Shown here one piece after another: positions 26,453-35,806 of a stretch of DNA of 64,000 nucleotides; the stretch's first letter is position 1, and every line of letters starts with the position of its first letter. Origin of the DNA: Calditrichota bacterium (GTDB lineage: Bacteria > Calditrichota > Calditrichia > Calditrichales > Calditrichaceae); the NCBI GenBank assembly GCA_024278755.1, contig JAJRSO010000002.1, positions 62,001 through 126,000 of the forward strand, written 5' to 3'. A program made the position numbers and the translations under genes. The notes under the pieces are model-generated. The model saw only the letters and a list, made by a program, of their open reading frames with translations. It was not told the origin of the DNA and did not search any database.

Positions 26453-27403
26453 ATGAAAAAAATAATTTTGGCGGCGCTGCTTCTGCTGCCCTTGTTTTTG
26501 TATGCAAATGGGAATGGCGGCTATGCCGGTTCGGCGTTTCGAATTGGTCTTGGCGCGCGCGCCACCGCGCTGGGAAATACCGGAACCGCCGATGTGCCAA
26601 ACGGTTATTCCTTTTACTATAATCCGGCCCTGACGGGTTTTGTGAAAAATAAAATATTTTCACTCTCTTCCAACAGTATGTCGCTTGACCGTAATCTGAA
26701 TTTTATCGGTTTTACCATGAAAGTGCCTCCTGCGGCGGGGTTTTCGATCGGATGGATTCGCATCAGTATCGGCGATCTTTACCGGATCAACGGTATCGGC
26801 GAGATTACCGGCGATATCGATCAGTCGCTGAATGCTGTCTATTTTAATTTTGCCCGTCCCTTCGGAGAAAAACTTTCGGCCGGCCTTTCCATCAAATATT
26901 TATGGGAATCCATTGATTTTGGCAGCGATGTCTATTTGTCGAACGGCTGGGGCTGGGAGTTCGGTCTGCTTTATCGTATTTCTGATAATCTAAGCGCTGC
27001 GCTGGTGGCACGGGACCTGGCAACCAAACTCAGCGCGGCAACCGATAAACTCTTCGAGTTTGGCGGAACAACGACCGATGCTCTGCCCAAAACATATCTT
27101 GCCGGATTGCGCTGGAAAACTTTTTATCCCTGGCTGCGCGTTTTGTATGATTTCGAAATGAGCGATAAACAAGCCCGCAAACACCATTTCGGCGCCGAAG
27201 CGCTCTATCAAAATGCCGTTGCTCTTCGCGGTGGGTATGACGCCGATCGCTTTACCTTTGGCGCGGGCATCAATTTTCGAAACTTAAAAGCCATGAAAAA
27301 AAGTATGCTTTCGTATTTGGGACAGCTTGATTACGCTTTTCTCCCGTCCCGTCACGGCGAAGGTAGTACGCATATTTTTTCATGGCAGATTTTTTTAGAT
27401 TAA
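26453..27403 (+). CDS. PorV/PorQ-family outer-membrane beta-barrel protein (1)
   Basis: A 316-residue outer-membrane barrel of the FadL-like PorV/PorQ (UPF0164) group. A signal peptide ends LYA around residue 18. The family start is plain: FRIGLGARATALGNTGTA then YSFYYNPAL, the amphipathic pattern at the head of PorV-like barrels. In T9SS, PorV (LptO) accepts cargo emerging from SprA and PorQ belongs to the attachment complex. Whether this is PorV, PorQ or another paralogue cannot be decided by eye. AAAGGTTACGT precedes the ATG. A second, related gene follows after nine bases, so they form an operon with the propeller gene. Confidence 0.8.
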   Translation: MKKIILAALLLLPLFLYANGNGGYAGSAFRIGLGARATALGNTGTADVPNGYSFYYNPALTGFVKNKIFSLSSNSMSLDRNLNFIGFTMKVPPAAGFSIGWIRISIGDLYRINGIGEITGDIDQSLNAVYFNFARPFGEKLSAGLSIKYLWESIDFGSDVYLSNGWGWEFGLLYRISDNLSAALVARDLATKLSAATDKLFEFGGTTTDALPKTYLAGLRWKTFYPWLRVLYDFEMSDKQARKHHFGAEALYQNAVALRGGYDADRFTFGAGINFRNLKAMKKSMLSYLGQLDYAFLPSRHGEGSTHIFSWQIFLD

Positions 27404-27412
27404 GAGGAAGTA

Positions 27413-28321
27413 ATGATTTTAAATAGCATAAAAATTCTTTGGCTGTTTCTTTTAGGTAGCTTCGGCGTTGCCGCAGCATCGGGCAGCAACGGACTGGCTT
27501 TTTTAAAAGTGGATGTGGACGGCCGCTCCGCGGCTATGGGCGGCGCCTATACGGCGCTTGCTTCCGGCGCTTCCGCTGCTTACTGGAATCCTGCCGGACT
27601 GGCGGATTCGGATAAAAACAATATTATATTGACCCATCTTGTTTGGCTGAGCGACATTACTCAAGAATATGCGGCTGTAAAGTTTAATGCGGGTAGACAC
27701 CATTTTTCGCTGGCCGTAAATGTTTTTACTATTCCGGGTATCGAAATTCGCGGCGAAGAACCCGCTGCCGAACCGGACGGGACAGTGGAGGCGGTAAATT
27801 TTTATACGGCGTTTGGATATGCGCGTTCTTTTGGGGGGGGATGGCAAGCGGGCATTAATGTAAAATACCTGTATGAAAAGCTCTATTTAACTTCGGCCGG
27901 GGGCTTTGCCGTTGACTTGGGTGTTAAATATCATTCTGTTTATAAGGGGCTGGACTGGGGTCTAACCATCCAGAATATTGGGAAAATGACACAGTTAAAA
28001 GAGCAGTCAACCCCGCTTCCGTTTCTTTTACGCAGCGGTTTTGCGTACCGTCTGCCGTATCGGTTATTCCTGCAAAATCCTTTGTTGACCAGCGATCTGG
28101 AATACATCAGGGACGGTAGAACTTCTTTTCGTCTGGGAGGGGAAATCCCTCTGGTAGGCGGGCTGGTCTTTCGGCTGGGTACCCGTTTTGGCGAGGCTCG
28201 CTTTCAATGGACGGCAGGTGTCGGTCTTAATTATCGGGCCTTTTATTTTGATTATGCCTTCGCGCCGGATCCGTTTGATTTGGGAACGAGTCATCGTTTG
28301 ACGCTGGGATTGTATTTCTGA
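27413..28321 (+). CDS. PorV/PorQ-family outer-membrane beta-barrel protein (2)
   Basis: A 302-residue paralogue of the preceding gene. It carries the same family opening, FLKVDVDGRSAAMGGAYTAL followed by AAYWNPAGLA, and ends RLTLGLYF with the C-terminal Phe expected of BAM-assembled barrels. The signal peptide ends near VAAA at about residue 22. AGAGGAAGTA gives a strong ribosome site. Having two PorV-like genes side by side, next to a sorting-domain protein and within 12 kb of sprA, fits a T9SS cargo-handling function. Which paralogue binds SprA is open. Confidence 0.82.
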   Translation: MILNSIKILWLFLLGSFGVAAASGSNGLAFLKVDVDGRSAAMGGAYTALASGASAAYWNPAGLADSDKNNIILTHLVWLSDITQEYAAVKFNAGRHHFSLAVNVFTIPGIEIRGEEPAAEPDGTVEAVNFYTAFGYARSFGGGWQAGINVKYLYEKLYLTSAGGFAVDLGVKYHSVYKGLDWGLTIQNIGKMTQLKEQSTPLPFLLRSGFAYRLPYRLFLQNPLLTSDLEYIRDGRTSFRLGGEIPLVGGLVFRLGTRFGEARFQWTAGVGLNYRAFYFDYAFAPDPFDLGTSHRLTLGLYF

Positions 28322-28410
28322 AAACGGAACAGGACTCTTGCCCGCCGAGTTGTCAATAAAATCCGCAAATCCGACAGCCGCCCTGCTTCTTGTCATAATC
28401 CAATAAAATC

Positions 28411-28439
28411 TTGACAACCTTTTGGATTCATATTAAATT
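28411..28439 (+). promoter_or_regulatory. Candidate promoter of tRNA-Gln
   Basis: TTGACA, 17 bases, TAAATT, with the transcription start expected near 28446, about 20 bases before the tRNA. The same hexamers and spacing occur before sprA. Confidence 0.5.
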
Positions 28440-28464
28440 CCAAGACTATCATTAATTTTGCATT

Positions 28465-28536
28465 TGGGGTGTCGCCAAGCGGTAAGGCACCGGGTTTTGG
28501 GTCCGGCATTCGCAGGTTCGAATCCTGCCACCCCAG
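28465..28536 (+). tRNA. tRNA-Gln (anticodon UUG)
   Basis: A 72-base cloverleaf. The acceptor stem TGGGGTG pairs with CACCCCA; the D arm is GCC..GGC-like; the anticodon stem CCGGG pairs with TCCGG around the loop TTTTGGG, giving anticodon TTG; the T arm is GCAGG-TTCGAAT-CCTGC. Discriminator base G is at 28536. CCA is not encoded. It reads CAA codons and, by wobble, CAG. Confidence 0.95.
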
Positions 28537-28657
28537 CAAAATAAGCGGCCTTACGGTTTGCCGGATCTTTTGTTATGACTGTAAGCCGGAAAACGGTACG
28601 GTATTAGAACTATTGATGCAGATATAATTTGCATTATTTTTAACCAGGGAGTTATTC

Positions 28658-29299
28658 ATGTCTGAAATGATATTAAATGCAGAAATCCGAGAAAACAGCG
28701 GTAAGGCAGAAGCCCGGCGGATACGCAGGGCGGGCAGGGTTCCGGCGATTATTTATGGCGAAATTGATAAGCCGACCTCAGCGAGTATCGAAGCGCACGA
28801 GTTAAAAATGTTGCTGCGCGAAAAACATGCCGTTATTGATTTATCTTTAAGCGGAGACGTTCATCGTGTAATTGTTCGCGATGTGCAGGTTCATCCGGTA
28901 AACGGCAGTGTTTTGCATGTGGATTTTATGGAAGTTAAAAAAGGCCAGAAAATTGTTATGTCTGTGCCGGTTCGTTTCGAAGGAACCCCGAAGGGCGTTA
29001 AGTTGGGTGGTATGCTGGATATCGTTAAACACGAAATCAGTATTTCGGTACTGCCGAAAGATATTCCGGGTGAAATTGTGGTTAATATTGATGAACTGGA
29101 TATCGGGGAAGCGATTCGTGTGAGCGATCTGGCTGCTGACGATATTGAGCTGATGGATGAACTGAACGATGTTCTGTGTCGTGTGGCGGTTCCGCGTGGT
29201 CCGGAAGAGGAAGAAACCGAGGAAGACGAGCTTGAAGGTGACGAAACAGCAGAACCCGAAGTTATTACAGCCCGTGATAAAGAAGAATCTGACGAATAA
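28658..29299 (+). CDS. rplY: 50S ribosomal protein L25 (Ctc/TL5 type)
   Basis: Binds 5S rRNA on the large subunit. At 213 residues it is the long Ctc/TL5 form: an N-terminal L25 domain (NAEIRENSGKAEARRIRRAG through HVDFMEV, about residues 1-95), a C-terminal TL5 beta domain (PVRFEGTPKGVKLGG to DELNDVLCRV), and an acidic tail of about 35 residues rich in Glu and Asp. CAGGGAG lies before the ATG. It is followed 14 bases later by pth, the usual pairing in bacteria. Confidence 0.95.
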   Translation: MSEMILNAEIRENSGKAEARRIRRAGRVPAIIYGEIDKPTSASIEAHELKMLLREKHAVIDLSLSGDVHRVIVRDVQVHPVNGSVLHVDFMEVKKGQKIVMSVPVRFEGTPKGVKLGGMLDIVKHEISISVLPKDIPGEIVVNIDELDIGEAIRVSDLAADDIELMDELNDVLCRVAVPRGPEEEETEEDELEGDETAEPEVITARDKEESDE

Positions 29300-29313
29300 C
29301 GAGAGCGATACCG

Positions 29314-29892
29314 ATGCGGGCATTGATTGGCCTGGGAAATCCCGGCCGGCGTTATCAAATGACGCGTCATAATGCGGGTTTTCTTTTTCTTGATTATTTA
29401 AGTTATAAACAAAACATCCCCTTTCGCCCGGGCAAAGGGGATTATTATTTTAGCGAAGCAGTGTTCGGGCGGCAGAAAATTGTTATGATAAAGCCGACAA
29501 CCTATGTCAATAATAGCGGCTTGGCCGTGCGTCAGGCGATGGAAGCTTTTTCTGTAACACGGGAAGAATTACTGGTTGTTTATGATGATTTTCATTTACC
29601 CTTTGGCGTTTTAAGATTTCGAGCCAGAGGAGGCGACGGCGGGCACAACGGGATAAAATCCATTGTTTTTGAACTGGAAAGCAGTGAATTCTGCCGACTT
29701 AAAATAGGAACCGGCGCAGAATTTACCGATGCTGTGGACTTTGTTCTGTCCGATTTCAGTAAGCCGGAAACCGAACGGTTAAAAAGTTTGTTTAAAACCG
29801 CTTTTTTTGGTGTTGAAACCTGGATTGAAAAGGGTATTGAACAGGCAATGAATGTATATAACAGAAACTATGACAGTACAGAGATAAACTAA
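29314..29892 (+). CDS. pth: Peptidyl-tRNA hydrolase
   Basis: Recycles peptidyl-tRNA that drops off ribosomes by cleaving the ester bond. The 192-residue protein starts MRALIGLGNPGRRYQMTRHN, with the catalytic His in RHNAGF and conserved Asn. KPTTYVNNSG, VVYDDFHLPFG with the catalytic Asp, and RGGDGGHNGIKSI are all standard. It is in an operon with rplY upstream and 15 bases from hppA downstream. Confidence 0.96.
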   Translation: MRALIGLGNPGRRYQMTRHNAGFLFLDYLSYKQNIPFRPGKGDYYFSEAVFGRQKIVMIKPTTYVNNSGLAVRQAMEAFSVTREELLVVYDDFHLPFGVLRFRARGGDGGHNGIKSIVFELESSEFCRLKIGTGAEFTDAVDFVLSDFSKPETERLKSLFKTAFFGVETWIEKGIEQAMNVYNRNYDSTEIN

Positions 29893-29907
29893 CTAAAGAG
29901 GTACAAG

Positions 29908-31953
29908 ATGTTCGATATGGTTCTTTATATCGGAATGGGGTCCGGGGCGCTTGCACTGTTATTTGCCTTCTGGCGCAGTTCGTGGATTATTAAACAGGAA
30001 CCTGGTACGGAAAAAATGCAGGAAATCGGACAAGCTGTCCGTGAAGGCGCAATGGCATTCCTTTCGCGTGAGTATAAAGTACTTGCCGTTTTTGTTGCCG
30101 CGGTTGCCGTTTTGTTGGTTGTTGGAAATAAAGCCGATATTCGCCTGGTGGCTCTTTCGTTTGTCGTCGGCGCGGTTTGTTCTTCCCTTGCCGGTTATTT
30201 TGGAATGCGCGTGGCCACAAATGCCAATATGCGTACGACTAATGCGGCCCGACAAGGATTGGCTCCGGCTTTACAAGTTGCCTTCTCAGGCGGCGCGGTA
30301 ATGGGTATGAGCGTGGTTGGTCTCGGTATCTTCGGTATTTCTCTGCTTTTGGTTATTTATACAAAAATATTAGGACTCGGAACGGAAATAAATGCGCTTC
30401 AGGGTACGGTGTTGCCTATCATTAACGGTTTTGCCATGGGCGCATCGTCCATCGCGTTATTTGCTCGTGTAGGAGGCGGCATTTACACCAAAGCAGCCGA
30501 TGTGGGCGCCGATTTGGTTGGTAAGGTAGAAGCTGGCATCCCCGAAGACGATCCCCGTAATCCGGCCACCATCGCCGACAATGTGGGTGACAATGTTGGT
30601 GATGTCGCAGGAATGGGCGCCGACCTTTTTGAATCGTATATGGGTTCCATTATCGGTTCCATGGTTCTTGGCGCAGCCGCAATGTCGGTAGACCTGGTGC
30701 TATTACCGCTTATTCTGGCTTCGCTAGGAATTGTTATTTCCATTCTCGGTACTTTTTTTGTTAAAACAAAAGAAGGCGCTAATCCTCAAACGGCCTTAAA
30801 TATCGGTACTTTTGGAGCCGGCGGAATTATGGCGCTATTAACCTATCCCGTTGTGATGAAATTTGCTCCGGCAACGTTTACTTTGTCCGGTATTCAGTAT
30901 TCTGCCTCTGGTATTTTTTGGGCGACCATTGCCGGTTTGATTGCAGGAATTGCCATTGGAATGATTACCGAATATTACACGGCGGAAAATAAAAAACCGG
31001 CACAGGCCATTGCCAAAGCCTCGGAAACCGGCGCCGCAACCAATATTATTGCCGGCCTTGGTACGGGAATGAAGTCGACGGCGCTGCCTGTTCTGTTTAT
31101 TGCCGGCGCCATAATGATTGCCTTTCATTTTGCCGGATTATACGGTATTGCCATTGCCGCGCTCGGAATGCTGGCAACGACCGGTATTCAGCTGGCGGTT
31201 GACGCTTATGGTCCCATCGCCGATAATGCCGGCGGTCTGGCCGAAATGGCCGAGCTTGAACCGGAAGTACGTAAACGAACGGATAAACTGGATGCGGTTG
31301 GTAATACAACGGCAGCCATCGGAAAAGGTTTTGCTATCGGTTCCGCTGCCTTAACGGCCTTGGCCTTATTTGCCGCTTTCAGAGCGACGGTAGGCATCGA
31401 TACCATCGATTTGACCAAGCCGATTGTAATGGCCGGTCTGTTTATTGGCGGTATGTTACCGTTCCTTTTTTCTTCTTTTGCAATGGATGCGGTTGGCCGC
31501 GCTGCCTTTGCAATGATTGAAGAAGTGCGACGCCAGTTTCGTGAAATCCCCGGTCTGCTCGAAGGCAAAGCAAAGGCTGAATATGCGAAATGCGTTGATA
31601 TCTCGACCAGTGCGGCAATTAAAGAGATGATAACGCCGGGCCTTCTTGCGGTTCTTACTCCGGTGGTGGTTGGCTTTTTTGGCGGTGTGGAAATGCTGGG
31701 CGGCGTTCTGGCCGGCGTTACGGTTTCCGGTGTTATGATGGCGTTGTTTATGGCCAATGCCGGTGGCGCCTGGGACAACGCTAAAAAATATATCGAAGGC
31801 GGGGAACTGGGCGGAAAAGGTTCCGAAGCGCATAAAGCAGCAGTTGTGGGTGATACGGTGGGCGATCCGTTTAAAGATACGGCCGGTCCGTCTCTGAACA
31901 TCCTTATAAAATTGATGTCAGTGGTGTCGTTAGTAATTGCACCCATGTTATAA
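29908..31953 (+). CDS. hppA: Membrane-bound ion-translocating pyrophosphatase
   Basis: Hydrolyses pyrophosphate and pumps H+ or Na+ outward across the inner membrane. The 681-residue protein has about sixteen spans. The catalytic loop reads [16 protein letters not shown] and [19 protein letters not shown], and the C-terminal site [12 protein letters not shown] and [15 protein letters not shown]; all key Asp/Lys residues are present. In [20 protein letters not shown] the position that decides potassium dependence is Ala, not Lys, which marks the K+-dependent class. Whether it pumps Na+ or H+ cannot be told with confidence. Ribosome site AGAGGTACAAG. It likely uses pyrophosphate from tRNA charging and polymer synthesis. 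Confidence 0.95.
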   Translation: MFDMVLYIGMGSGALALLFAFWRSSWIIKQEPGTEKMQEIGQAVREGAMAFLSREYKVLAVFVAAVAVLLVVGNKADIRLVALSFVVGAVCSSLAGYFGMRVATNANMRTTNAARQGLAPALQVAFSGGAVMGMSVVGLGIFGISLLLVIYTKILGLGTEINALQGTVLPIINGFAMGASSIALFARVGGGIYTKAADVGADLVGKVEAGIPEDDPRNPATIADNVGDNVGDVAGMGADLFESYMGSIIGSMVLGAAAMSVDLVLLPLILASLGIVISILGTFFVKTKEGANPQTALNIGTFGAGGIMALLTYPVVMKFAPATFTLSGIQYSASGIFWATIAGLIAGIAIGMITEYYTAENKKPAQAIAKASETGAATNIIAGLGTGMKSTALPVLFIAGAIMIAFHFAGLYGIAIAALGMLATTGIQLAVDAYGPIADNAGGLAEMAELEPEVRKRTDKLDAVGNTTAAIGKGFAIGSAALTALALFAAFRATVGIDTIDLTKPIVMAGLFIGGMLPFLFSSFAMDAVGRAAFAMIEEVRRQFREIPGLLEGKAKAEYAKCVDISTSAAIKEMITPGLLAVLTPVVVGFFGGVEMLGGVLAGVTVSGVMMALFMANAGGAWDNAKKYIEGGELGGKGSEAHKAAVVGDTVGDPFKDTAGPSLNILIKLMSVVSLVIAPML

Positions 31954-32031
31954 ATACAGGTTTTGGTTTTACTCAGGCAAGCAACTTTTACAGAAGTGAA
32001 ACCGGAAAATAAATGATTAACTAAATCCTAT

Positions 32032-32047
32032 TCCGCCATTCGGCGGG
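32032..32047 (+). promoter_or_regulatory. Stem-loop in the rpsF leader
   Basis: TCCGCC, loop ATTC, GGCGGG directly ahead of the strong AAAGGAGG ribosome site of rpsF. In many bacteria rpsF leaders carry an RNA element bound by the S6:S18 complex. This hairpin is in the right place, but I see only the stem, not a clear match to the element. Confidence 0.35.
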
Positions 32048-32071
32048 ATCGAACAGACCAAAGGAGGTTTA

Positions 32072-32551
32072 ATGGCAGTCTACGAAACAATTGTTATTCT
32101 GGATAGTCTGATGGCGCCAAAAGAAATTGACGCTTTGCTCGAACAGGTAACCGGAATAATCAAAGAAAACGGCGGTACGGTCCGTAAAGTGGATAAGTGG
32201 GGCAAAAAACGGATGGCCTACGAAATCAGCAAAAAACAATATGGTTTTTATGCGGCTATCGAATTTGAAGGCCCGGGCAACATCACTAAAACACTGGAAA
32301 GCGATTACAATTATAATGACAAAGTAATTCGTTATCTGACCTATAAGTATGATAAACAGAAATTACAATCCCTTAAAACGCTGGCAGAAAAAGAGGCAGC
32401 CGTTACGGAATCTGCTCCTGTAGTAGAAGTAACACCTGCGCCCGAACCTGTAACCGAACCCGCAGCGGAACCGGTTGTGAAAACAGCGGAAACAGTAGAG
32501 GCGGCTAAGGCCGAAGCCACTGCTGAAGAAACCAAAGAAACTGAAGAATAG
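32072..32551 (+). CDS. rpsF: 30S ribosomal protein S6 with long low-complexity tail
   Basis: Binds 16S rRNA with S18 in the platform of the small subunit. The first ~100 residues are a normal S6 domain (YETIVILDS, VDKWGKKRMAYEI, YGFYAAIEF, VIRYLTYKY). The remaining ~55 residues are an Ala/Pro/Val/Glu/Thr-rich tail (for example PAPEPVTEPAAEP) that is not part of the fold. S6 tails vary in length and are sites of added Glu in Escherichia coli. AAAGGAGG is a near-ideal ribosome site. It stops 11 bases before rpsR; an ssb gene, often between them, is absent. Confidence 0.95.
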   Translation: MAVYETIVILDSLMAPKEIDALLEQVTGIIKENGGTVRKVDKWGKKRMAYEISKKQYGFYAAIEFEGPGNITKTLESDYNYNDKVIRYLTYKYDKQKLQSLKTLAEKEAAVTESAPVVEVTPAPEPVTEPAAEPVVKTAETVEAAKAEATAEETKETEE

Positions 32552-32562
32552 GGGTTGACACA

Positions 32563-32790
32563 ATGATAAAGATGAGAAGAAAACGTGTTTGCAACTTTTG
32601 CAAAGAAAACGTTGAGTATATCGATTTTAAAGATGAACGCAAATTATTTCGTTATTTAACTGAACAGGGGAAAATCATACCGCGGCATACCTCCGGCACT
32701 TGTGCAATTCATCAGCGCCAGTTGGCCCGTGCGGTAAAACGCGCCAGACATTTGGCGCTCATTCCGTTTGTAACTGATTTTACCAGGTAA
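32563..32790 (+). CDS. rpsR: 30S ribosomal protein S18 (zinc-ribbon form)
   Basis: 75-residue partner of S6 on the small subunit. The frame MIKMRRKRVCNFCKEN retains a CxxC, and GTCAIHQRQL a CxxH, together a potential zinc site, so this is the C+ (zinc-containing) version of S18. The core RYLTEQGKIIPRHTSG and KRARHLALIPF are standard. The start is ATG 32563; an in-frame ATG at codon 4 would also work. It is in the rpsF-rpsR-rplI operon. Confidence 0.96.
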   Translation: MIKMRRKRVCNFCKENVEYIDFKDERKLFRYLTEQGKIIPRHTSGTCAIHQRQLARAVKRARHLALIPFVTDFTR

Positions 32791-32818
32791 ATGTTAAATA
32801 GAAAATAAAGGTAGACCC

Positions 32819-33262
32819 ATGGAAATAATATTACGTCAAGATTACGAAGGTCTGGGAGCAGCCGGTGAAATCGTTACCGTAAAAGACGGTTTTGGCCGGA
32901 ATTATCTAATTCCCAAAGGAGTGGCATACATTGCTACCGAAGCAAATAAAAAGCGCCACGAGGCAGATTTAAAACAGCAGAGTATGCGTTTGGCCCGCGA
33001 TAAAAAGGCGGCGGAAGAGCTGGCTGAAAAACTGAAAAATGTCTCCTGCACCATTACCGTTCAGGTTGGTGAAGAAGATAAACTGTTCGGTTCCGTTACC
33101 TCGCTAAACATTGCCGAATCACTGTTAGCCCAGGGCTTTGAAATTGATAAGCGCAAAATTTTACTGGAAGAACCGATTAAATCATTGGGGATTTATTCTG
33201 TGCCGGTTAAACTTCACAGCGAAGTTGAAGGTACCGTTAAGGTTTGGGTAGTAAAAGAATAA
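32819..33262 (+). CDS. rplI: 50S ribosomal protein L9
   Basis: Binds 23S rRNA near the L1 stalk. At 147 residues it has the usual two-domain form: N-terminal domain MEIILRQDYEGLGAAGEIV with GFGRNYLIPKGVA, a long connecting helix rich in Lys, Glu and Ala (about residues 40-78), and the C-terminal domain containing KLFGSVTSLNIAE. AAAGGTAGACCC precedes the ATG. The last gene of the operon, followed by a terminator. Confidence 0.96.
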   Translation: MEIILRQDYEGLGAAGEIVTVKDGFGRNYLIPKGVAYIATEANKKRHEADLKQQSMRLARDKKAAEELAEKLKNVSCTITVQVGEEDKLFGSVTSLNIAESLLAQGFEIDKRKILLEEPIKSLGIYSVPVKLHSEVEGTVKVWVVKE

Positions 33263-33272
33263 TAATTACAAG

Positions 33273-33295
33273 GGCGGGTTTTACCCGCCTTTTTT
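33273..33295 (+). terminator. Intrinsic terminator of the rpsF-rpsR-rplI operon
   Basis: GGCGGGT, loop TTT, ACCCGCC, then TTTTTT. A compact GC-rich stem with T tract directly after rplI. Confidence 0.92.
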
Positions 33296-33331
33296 GTCTG
33301 CATCCATTTGTTTTAACTATCAGGTTTGTAA

Positions 33332-35779
33332 ATGCCGTTTGCCGAAATTGTATTTAACCTGCCACTGGATCACAGCTACACTTATCATATTCCGCAGGAT
33401 ATGCAGAATATCAAGCCGGGTATGCGGGCGTTTGTTCCGTTTGGAAAGCGTACCATCACCGGAGTGATCGTTTCCATCATACAAAAAACTCATCTTTCCA
33501 GTACACGTGATATCATTGATCTTCCGGACGATAAACCGCTGCTGTCGCCCAAAATGCTGGCGCTTACCAAGTGGCTGGCTGCGTATTACTTGTCTTCGTG
33601 GGGACAGGCCATTTATCTGGCCCTGCCAAAAGGGATTAATACCGAAGATAAAGAACGTTTGCACCTCGTTGTGGAAGATCCGGACGTAAAACTTACCGAA
33701 CGCCAAAAAGACCTGTATCTGATTATCGGCGAACAACCCGGAAACACCAAAGAATTCTACCGTAAGAAATTCGGGGACCAGTCTTTTCATTATTTTGTCT
33801 CCGCTTTGGAAAAAAAGGGGTTGATTCGTCGTGAAAAATATCGTCAGACAGCCAAAGTGCGCACCCTTTCCCGTAAGTTTGTGCAGGTTTCGGGAAAATA
33901 CGAAAGCATTAAACAAAACCATGATAAATATGTAAGTTATATTAAGCGCCGTCCGGAAATTGATCTGTTTTTTAAGGAACATACCGGCAAAGAACTGTTG
34001 TTGTCCGATTTTTTAAAACACACAAGCATGGCTTCGGCAACCTTGCAAAAAATGGTCGGTTACGAACTATGTACGCTTGTAGATAAAACGGTAGAACGCA
34101 GGCCGGAAAACGCCTTTCATGAGGCAGATAAGGTGTTTGATTTAACGGAGGAGCAGAAACAGGTATTGCGGAGTCTGCACAAGCAGGTCCAAAAAGAATC
34201 CTTCTCTGTTTTTCTGTTGCATGGCGTAACAGGAAGCGGAAAAACACAGGTGTATATTGAAACCCTTAAAAAAATACTGGAGCAGGGAAAAAACGGCATT
34301 GTACTCATTCCCGAAATTGCCTTAACGCCGCAAACAGCCGCGCGTTTTATGGAGGTGTCGCAGGGAAAGACGGCGGTTTTTCACAGCAAAATGTCCGCCG
34401 GTGAACGCCTGGACGCCTGGAATGCCTGTTATGAGGGACGGGTACGGGTGGTCATCGGGCCACGGTCGGCTCTGTTTGCACCACTACAAAATATCGGGTT
34501 GATAATTGTGGATGAGGAACATGAAACGACCTATAAGCAAACCGACACTTCGCCGCGATACAGCGCGAGAGACACGGCCATTGTCTGGGCCAAAATGCAC
34601 AACGCCATTGTGGTTTTAGGATCGGCTACACCAAGTCTGGATTCTTATTACAACGCCCGCCGCAAAAAATATACGTTACTTGAAATTCGAAACAGAGTAG
34701 AAAATATAAAAATGCCCTTTGTCCATATTGTGGATATGAAGCGTAACCGCGCCCGAATCGGTTCGACTGTTACGCTCTTTTCGCAAATATTAGCCGAAAA
34801 AATTGCCGACCGTCTTTCCCGGAAGGAACAGATAATTCTGCTACAAAACCGTCGCGGTTATTCATCGTTTATGCAATGCGTGGAATGCGGCTATATCCCC
34901 CTGTGCGCGAATTGCGATATCAGCCTCACGTACCATTCACACAGCGAAGAAATGAAATGTCATTTATGCGGACACCGCCAGCCGGCCTATCACCAGTGCC
35001 CGGCCTGCGGCGGAAAACAGATTGATTATAAAGGAATGGGCACCCAGCGTATTCAGGATGATTTATTAAAACTCTTCGAAGGCGTGCGTATTTTACGCAT
35101 GGATCAGGACACGACCCGTGGTAAAAACAGGCATGGAGCGATTTTACAGGCCTTCGGCGCGGGGAAGGCGGATATTCTTTTGGGCACGCAGATGATTGCC
35201 AAAGGACTGGATTTTGAAAATGTCACATTAGCCGGTGTGATCTCGGCGGACGTGGGACTGGCTATTCCGGACTTCCGTTCGGCCGAGCGCGTGTTTCAAT
35301 TATTAACCCAGGTTGCCGGCCGTTCCGGCCGTGGCAAAAAAGGCGGTGAGGTTGTGGTGCAAAGCTATCTGCCCCGCCATCATTCCATACAGGCTGCAGA
35401 GCAACATGATTTTATAGGTTTCTACATGCAGGAAATGCAACATCGCCGAGACTATAAATATCCCCCGTTTTATAAATTAATTCAGATAGTGGTCAGCGCC
35501 GTAAAAATGAGCGATGCTATCGCTTTAACCCGAAAACTGGCGGTCTCTATTCAGCGCCGTGTAAAAAACCATTGCCAGGTTGTCGGCCCGGCTCCGGGAA
35601 TCATTCCTCGGATAAATAATCTTTTTCGCTGGCAGCTCACCCTGCGTATAGATTATAAAACCGATCCCACGGGGCAAAAAACACGCCTAATTCTAAAACA
35701 GATTCTGGAGCCGTATCTATCGAAAAGAAATCAGGAAATACGGGTATCTGTCGATATCGATCCGTTACTTTTAAGTTAG
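33332..35779 (+). CDS. priA: Primosomal protein N' (replication restart helicase PriA)
   Basis: 3'-to-5' DNA helicase that recognises stalled forks and reloads the replicative helicase. The 815-residue protein has the N-terminal fork-binding domain (first ~100 residues), a winged-helix part, helicase motif I GVTGSGKTQVY, motif II DEEHETTYKQ, and GSATPSL (motif III). The inserted zinc-binding region has CVECGYIPLCANC, CHLCGH and CPACGG, eight cysteines in all. Motifs V and VI follow (GTQMIAKGLDF, QVAGRSGRG). Typical PriA is about 730 residues, so this is slightly long. It starts 36 bases after the rplI terminator. Confidence 0.96.
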   Translation: MPFAEIVFNLPLDHSYTYHIPQDMQNIKPGMRAFVPFGKRTITGVIVSIIQKTHLSSTRDIIDLPDDKPLLSPKMLALTKWLAAYYLSSWGQAIYLALPKGINTEDKERLHLVVEDPDVKLTERQKDLYLIIGEQPGNTKEFYRKKFGDQSFHYFVSALEKKGLIRREKYRQTAKVRTLSRKFVQVSGKYESIKQNHDKYVSYIKRRPEIDLFFKEHTGKELLLSDFLKHTSMASATLQKMVGYELCTLVDKTVERRPENAFHEADKVFDLTEEQKQVLRSLHKQVQKESFSVFLLHGVTGSGKTQVYIETLKKILEQGKNGIVLIPEIALTPQTAARFMEVSQGKTAVFHSKMSAGERLDAWNACYEGRVRVVIGPRSALFAPLQNIGLIIVDEEHETTYKQTDTSPRYSARDTAIVWAKMHNAIVVLGSATPSLDSYYNARRKKYTLLEIRNRVENIKMPFVHIVDMKRNRARIGSTVTLFSQILAEKIADRLSRKEQIILLQNRRGYSSFMQCVECGYIPLCANCDISLTYHSHSEEMKCHLCGHRQPAYHQCPACGGKQIDYKGMGTQRIQDDLLKLFEGVRILRMDQDTTRGKNRHGAILQAFGAGKADILLGTQMIAKGLDFENVTLAGVISADVGLAIPDFRSAERVFQLLTQVAGRSGRGKKGGEVVVQSYLPRHHSIQAAEQHDFIGFYMQEMQHRRDYKYPPFYKLIQIVVSAVKMSDAIALTRKLAVSIQRRVKNHCQVVGPAPGIIPRINNLFRWQLTLRIDYKTDPTGQKTRLILKQILEPYLSKRNQEIRVSVDIDPLLLS

Positions 35780-35806
35780 GCAAAATATTTGCAATCAAGG
35801 GGTTAA

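Noticed and set aside
28847-29370. Two overlapping minus-strand frames across rplY and pth starts
   Set aside because: Both are shadows of the L25 coding region; the sense strand explains the conserved sequence, and no ribosome site is present.
31206-31946. 246-codon open frame antisense to hppA
   Set aside because: It is antisense to conserved hppA sequence, Pro/Ser/Thr rich with no domain, and its length follows from the Gly/Ala-rich codons of the sense gene.
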